Assembly: GCA_013388425.1 (NCBI GenBank)
Contig: JACADV010000054.1
Location: 1 to 45,893 of the forward strand
Source of the DNA: Thermoanaerobaculaceae bacterium
GTDB lineage: Bacteria; Acidobacteriota; Thermoanaerobaculia; Thermoanaerobaculales; Thermoanaerobaculaceae
Length of the DNA stretch: 45,893 nt
Reading direction: 5' to 3'
In this document: piece by piece, positions 42,826 to 45,893 of the stretch
Numbering within the stretch: position 1 is the first letter of the stretch
Layout of the letters: every line of letters starts with the position of its first letter
Made by a program: the position numbers and the translations under genes
The notes under the pieces: generated by a model
Told to the model about the DNA's origin: nothing
Database searches by the model: none
The model's input: the letters and a program-made list of their open reading frames with translations, nothing else

Positions 42826-42842
42826 CGGGTACGGAACTTGCA
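42826..42842 (+). promoter_or_regulatory. Sigma54-type promoter-like motif before first pilin gene
   Basis: GG at 42828-42829 and GC at 42840-42841 are ten bases apart, and TACG-N4-TTGCA matches the consensus closely (10 of 13 defined bases). Transcription would start near 42853, only about five bases before the ATG at 42858. That short leader makes it less certain than the motif at 43385. Confidence 0.4.
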
Positions 42843-42857
42843 GTTTGGTTCGCTGCC

Positions 42858-43307
42858 ATGAGGTCCACACGGGGGTTCACGCTCGTCGAGTTGCTCGTCG
42901 TGGTAAGCATCATCGGCATCATTGCGGCGGTTGCCATCCCGAACCTCGTCAACGCCCTGAGCAAGGCGAAGCAGCGGCGGACGATGGCTGACATGCGGAC
43001 CATCGCCCTGGCGGTTTACGACTACTCCACCGACTGGGTGGCGGCGCCGGCCGTGGCGGACGGCACGGTGGAGGACTTGCTCCCCTACCTCACGCCCACC
43101 TATCTGAAGACCTTGCCGCGCTTCGATGGCTGGCACAACCCGCTCCACTACACCGCCTCGGGTCTGGACTACACCCTTTACAGCTACGGCGGGGACAGCC
43201 AGCCCCAGGGGGAGTGGACGTACGGCCCGACCACCGATTTCTCGGCGGACATCGTCGTCGTCAACGGCGTGTTTGTGCAGTGGCCCGAGGGGGCGCAGGT
43301 CAAGTGA
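42858..43307 (+). CDS. Type IV pilin-like protein (GspG-like), first paralog
   Basis: A 149-residue prepilin. The N-terminal RGFTLVELLVVVSIIGIIAAVAIPNLVNA has the prepilin peptidase site (Gly|Phe) and Glu at mature position 5, followed by the hydrophobic helix. The C-terminal part resembles GspG-type pseudopilins with DLLPYLTPTYLKTLPRFDGWHNPL and FVQWPEGAQVK. It may form pili or part of a secretion pseudopilus. It shares a clear paralog with the next gene (TPTY, DGW, FVQWPEG). No obvious ribosome site precedes the ATG. Confidence 0.9.
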   Translation: MRSTRGFTLVELLVVVSIIGIIAAVAIPNLVNALSKAKQRRTMADMRTIALAVYDYSTDWVAAPAVADGTVEDLLPYLTPTYLKTLPRFDGWHNPLHYTASGLDYTLYSYGGDSQPQGEWTYGPTTDFSADIVVVNGVFVQWPEGAQVK

Positions 43308-43384
43308 AGGTGGCGCTGTAGGTCACTCTCACCCCGTACTGGTGACGCCCTGCGTCACCGCCCCGTTCCGGTGGCCCCTCTTGC

Positions 43385-43401
43385 TTGGCGCAAGAATTGC
43401 G
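43385..43401 (+). promoter_or_regulatory. Sigma54-type (-24/-12) promoter of second pilin gene
   Basis: TTGGCGC-N5-TTGC has GG at 43387-43388 and GC at 43399-43400, ten bases apart as required. It matches the consensus at 10 of 13 defined bases. Transcription would start near 43412, 17 bases before the ATG at 43429, and the GAGAGGAGGA ribosome site lies within that leader. Pilin genes are sigma54-dependent in several Gram-negatives. Confidence 0.65.
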
Positions 43402-43428
43402 TGTAGGGTTTCCCCGAGAGGAGGACTC

Positions 43429-43866
43429 ATGAGAAAGCAAAAAGGATTCACGCTCATCGAACTGCTCATCGTGGTGGCGATCATCGGTATCATTGCGGCG
43501 ATCGCCATCCCCAACCTGTTGAACGCCATCAACCGCGGGCGCCAGAAGCGGACGATGGCCGACATCCGCTCGCTCGCCACGGCCATCGAGTCGTACGCGG
43601 TGGACTGGAACTTCTACCCCACCGGTAACGCCGTCAGCGACCTGGAGCCCTACCTGACGCCCACCTACATCCGCAAGTTGCCACACAACGATGGGTGGAA
43701 CAACGCGCTGCTCGTCACCTCGACGAAGACGGAGTACACCGTTCAGTCCTACGCGAAGAACAACTCGGAAGACATTGCGCTGGGTGTCACCACCGACTTC
43801 AACTCGGACATCATTTACGCCAACGGCTCCTTCGTGCAGTGGCCGGAAGGCATGCAGATCAACTAG
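43429..43866 (+). CDS. Type IV pilin-like protein (GspG-like), second paralog
   Basis: A 145-residue prepilin paralogous to the gene just before it. The N-terminal KGFTLIELLIVVAIIGIIAAIAIPNLLNA carries the prepilin peptidase site (Gly|Phe) and mature Glu5. DLEPYLTPTYIRKLPHNDGWNNALLV and FVQWPEGMQIN align with the first copy. A strong GAGGAGGA ribosome site and a sigma54-type promoter precede it, and a perfect terminator follows. It is probably the highly expressed member of the pair. Function is pilus or pseudopilus assembly. Confidence 0.92.
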   Translation: MRKQKGFTLIELLIVVAIIGIIAAIAIPNLLNAINRGRQKRTMADIRSLATAIESYAVDWNFYPTGNAVSDLEPYLTPTYIRKLPHNDGWNNALLVTSTKTEYTVQSYAKNNSEDIALGVTTDFNSDIIYANGSFVQWPEGMQIN

Positions 43867-43888
43867 CCCTTTTCGAGCGGAAGGTGGA

Positions 43889-43917
43889 GGGGGAGCCCAC
43901 GGGCTCCCCCTTTTTTT
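43889..43917 (+). terminator. Intrinsic terminator after second pilin gene
   Basis: GGGGGAGCCC (43889-43898) and GGGCTCCCCC (43901-43910) pair perfectly over ten bases around a two-base centre, so the real loop is slightly larger. Seven Ts follow at once (43911-43917). It ends the pilin transcript before the TMTC-like gene. Confidence 0.93.
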
Positions 43918-43983
43918 GTGGTCGCTCGCTCTCCCGTTGAAGGTACACTGAGACGCTGCCATGGTGGGTGACGGGGACCGCTC

Positions 43984-45810
43984 GTGAACGCTGCAGCCGC
44001 TCCCGAGCCGCGGGGCAGGGGCCACACCCTGGGGCGGTGGCTCGCCTCGCGGCTGGTGCGGGGGGCCCTGCTGGGTCTCGCGGCGGTGGCTGCCTACGGC
44101 GCCTGCCTGGAGGCAGGGGTGGCCTGGGACGATGGCCCCCTCTTGGCCAGCAACCCCGAGGTCCGTTCCCTCGGCCAGCCGCTGCGGTTCTTCACCGATC
44201 CCACCACTGGCGGCCCGTCCAGCTGGCCTTCCCGACACCTCTACCGACCGCTGCGCACCGTGGCCTATGCCTTGGAGTGGACGGTGTTCCCCGGCGCCGC
44301 CTGGGGTTTCCACCTCACCTCGCTACTCCTGCACGGCGCCGGTGCCGTCGCAGTGGGGTGGTTGACGGCGTTGCTCTTCGGTCGGGGCCGGTGGGTGGCT
44401 GCCACCGTGTGGCTCCTCCACCCGGCGCTGTCCGAGAACGTTCTCTACCTGGCGGCGCAGAGCAACTTGCTCTGCCTGCTCTGCTGTGTGCTGGCGGTGG
44501 GCTGGCACGTGACGTGGCTGCGCACGGGCCGCCGCACCGCCCGTGCCGGCAGCCTCCTGGCGGCGGGGGCGGCCATGTTGAGCTACGAGTTCGGTGCCGT
44601 CATCCCGCTGCTCCTCGTTCTCACCGAGAGCGTGCTCCAAAAGCGGGGGGAGCGGTTACCCTCGTCGTGGCTGCGCCGCCACTTCCCCCACTGGCTGGTC
44701 CTCGGTGCCTACCTCCTCCTCCGCACCGCCGTGGTGGAGCCCTTTCCCGGCCTCGAGTGGTGGGGGGGCAGCTGGTCGGCGTCGGTGCTGCTGCAGTTAC
44801 GCCTGTGGGTGGAGGGGTGGCGCCTGACGCTCCTCCCAAGCGGGCAACTGCCCCGCTACGACGCCGAGAGCATCCCACCGTGGATCACGCCGGCGGTAGC
44901 GTTCACGGTGCACCTCGTGGCGGTGGGCGTGGCGATGCTCGCCTACCGGCGGCAAGTGGCGCCGTGGATCGGGCCAGCGGTGCTCTGGTGGTACGCCTCC
45001 CAGCTCCCCACTGCCAACCTCCTCTGGCCCAACGCCGGGTATCCCTTTGCCCCGCGCTTCCTGTTCCTGGCGTTGGTGCTACCCGTCGCCGGGGTAGCGA
45101 GCGCCCTGGCTGCCGCTGCAGAGCGACGCCCGCTCCTCTGGGTGGCCGCGGCAGGGGTGCTGGTGCTGTTTATTGCTCTGGATCGGCAGCAGGCGGAGGT
45201 GTGGCACAGCGGCCGGACGCTGTTTGCGCACATGGTGGCGCGCAACCCCGAGGATGTCCTGGCGCGCTTCAACCTGGCCGTGCTGCTCTACCGTGGCGGC
45301 CAGTTGCGTGCCGCGGCGGAGGAGCTGCAGGTGGTGAGTCGCTGGCCGAGCCTGCGGGGTCCCGCTGCCTACCTGCTGGGGGAGATCCTGCGCAGCAAGG
45401 GCCGCGTGGCCGAGGCCCGCCGCCGCTACCTGGAGGCGCTGCGCTCCGTGCCCTCGCACCCCGGTGCCCATCTTCGCCTGGCCGAACTGTGCCTCCTGGA
45501 GGGGGACGTGGCGGGTGCCCGGAGGTGGGTGGAGCCGCTCACCTATCTCGAGGAGCCACCGCCGCTGCTGCACGCCGAGATCGAGCTCGCTCTTGCCCGA
45601 ATTGCAGCGGCAGGAGGGGCGTGCCGGGAGGCCCGGGAGCGGACCGAGGCGGCAACGAAGGGGGGGGACCTCCCCAGCTCCACCCTCTTTGCAGCCGGGC
45701 GGGTGCTCGCCTCCTGCGGCGACAGGGAGGGGGGGCGAGCGCTGCGGCGCCGGGCGGCCGAGACGGCCTGGCAAGAGTCCCGCCTCTGGCTTGGGGAGGG
45801 GGCGTGGTAG
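43984..45810 (+). CDS. TMTC-like membrane glycosyltransferase with TPR repeats
   Basis: A 608-residue protein. The N-terminal two-thirds has about nine to ten hydrophobic segments and the early VAWDDGPLLASNPEVRS motif with the double acid typical of GT-C/TMTC-type O-mannosyltransferases. RHLYRPLRTVAYALEW and SNLLCLLCCVLA segments follow. The C-terminal third (about residues 420-600) shows helical TPR-like repeats (DVLARFNLAVLLYRGGQL, YLEALRSVPSHPGAHLRLAELC). The GTG start is weakly supported. It could glycosylate exported proteins such as pilins, given the neighbouring genes, though this is inference. It lies behind the pilin terminator. Confidence 0.83.
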   Translation: MNAAAAPEPRGRGHTLGRWLASRLVRGALLGLAAVAAYGACLEAGVAWDDGPLLASNPEVRSLGQPLRFFTDPTTGGPSSWPSRHLYRPLRTVAYALEWTVFPGAAWGFHLTSLLLHGAGAVAVGWLTALLFGRGRWVAATVWLLHPALSENVLYLAAQSNLLCLLCCVLAVGWHVTWLRTGRRTARAGSLLAAGAAMLSYEFGAVIPLLLVLTESVLQKRGERLPSSWLRRHFPHWLVLGAYLLLRTAVVEPFPGLEWWGGSWSASVLLQLRLWVEGWRLTLLPSGQLPRYDAESIPPWITPAVAFTVHLVAVGVAMLAYRRQVAPWIGPAVLWWYASQLPTANLLWPNAGYPFAPRFLFLALVLPVAGVASALAAAAERRPLLWVAAAGVLVLFIALDRQQAEVWHSGRTLFAHMVARNPEDVLARFNLAVLLYRGGQLRAAAEELQVVSRWPSLRGPAAYLLGEILRSKGRVAEARRRYLEALRSVPSHPGAHLRLAELCLLEGDVAGARRWVEPLTYLEEPPPLLHAEIELALARIAAAGGACREARERTEAATKGGDLPSSTLFAAGRVLASCGDREGGRALRRRAAETAWQESRLWLGEGAW

Positions 45811-45843
45811 CAGCACCCCCTGCACGGGGTAGCCAGGGTGCTG
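45811..45843 (+). terminator. Possible hairpin after the TMTC-like gene
   Basis: CAGCACCC (45811-45818) and GGGTGCTG (45836-45843) pair perfectly around an inner CCCC/GGGG hairpin. It directly follows the stop codon. No T-tract follows, so it may be a Rho-linked or structural element. Confidence 0.35.
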
Positions 45844-45893
45844 GGTTGGGCTTGGCCTCCAGCGCAAAGGGGGGGGCCGATCCCCGGCAGGCA

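Noticed and set aside
40069-42861. 930-codon open frame antisense to the YfhO-like gene
   Set aside because: Its translation is low-complexity Arg/Gly/Pro-rich with no domain, a shadow of the minus-strand membrane protein.
1-45893. Mobile elements or CRISPR array
   Set aside because: No transposase, integrase, phage gene or regularly spaced direct repeats were seen.

Overview
The window is a high-GC chromosomal segment from a Gram-negative bacterium. It carries O-antigen/exopolysaccharide genes (Wzx-, Wzy- and Wzm/Wzt-type), lipobox lipoproteins, type IV pilin-like proteins and sigma54-type promoters. The gene set (homodimeric AceE, FbaB-type aldolase, KamA with two ATP-grasp enzymes, paired small pilins) would fit an Acidobacteriota/Thermoanaerobaculia-like, Myxococcota or Desulfobacterota lineage. 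That placement is inference; no rRNA or definitive marker is present. There are no transposases, phage genes or CRISPR arrays.

Region 1 (1-19101) is a polysaccharide locus. It opens with the end of a sugar-phosphate transferase that starts repeat units and an O-antigen ligase/polymerase-like protein with a large soluble insertion. A strong sigma70-like promoter then places the predicted transcription start on the ATG at 2455. It drives a tight nine-gene operon (2455-13259): a ThiH/HydG-like radical SAM enzyme, a B12-binding radical SAM enzyme, a PaaK/CapK-like adenylate-forming enzyme, a third radical SAM enzyme, a methyltransferase, a polysaccharide pyruvyl transferase-like protein, a GT4, a fourth radical SAM enzyme and another GT4. 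Convergent to it lie a methyltransferase, a second O-antigen ligase, a WecG/TagA-type transferase and a sugar-nucleotide epimerase-like gene. A Wzx-type flippase diverges from the epimerase gene across a CRP-like palindrome. Four radical SAM enzymes inside a glycan locus is the most striking feature of the window.

Region 2 (19126-25780) holds fbaB overlapped by an RluA-type pseudouridine synthase gene. Next is a kamA operon (lysine 2,3-aminomutase, two D-Ala-D-Ala-ligase-like ATP-grasp enzymes and a GNAT acetyltransferase, all overlapping or abutting) with its own promoter and a long leader. A convergent exodeoxyribonuclease III gene closes the region. The kamA operon looks like a small pathway that makes and conjugates beta-lysine.

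Region 3 (25781-28770) is a compact accessory module. A dispersed-repeat-like palindrome is followed by a sigma54-type promoter, a 44-residue peptide gene, a secreted-protein gene that appears frameshifted, and a permease-ATPase fusion ABC transporter, all translationally coupled. An isolated 51-residue Fis/NtrC-type helix-turn-helix ORF lies on the opposite strand at its end.

Region 4 (28768-37255) is mostly housekeeping: aceE, a PAP2-family membrane protein, tRNA-Asn(GTT), a hypothetical protein, a glycerate 2-kinase, a HAD phosphatase, manC (GDP-mannose supply) and a small lipoprotein.

Region 5 (37320-45893) has a periplasmic-binding-protein-like lipoprotein behind a perfect palindrome, a Wzm/Wzt polysaccharide ABC exporter, a large YfhO-like membrane protein convergent with wzt, two paralogous pilin-like genes each preceded by a sigma54-type motif, a perfect intrinsic terminator, and a TMTC-like membrane protein with TPR repeats.
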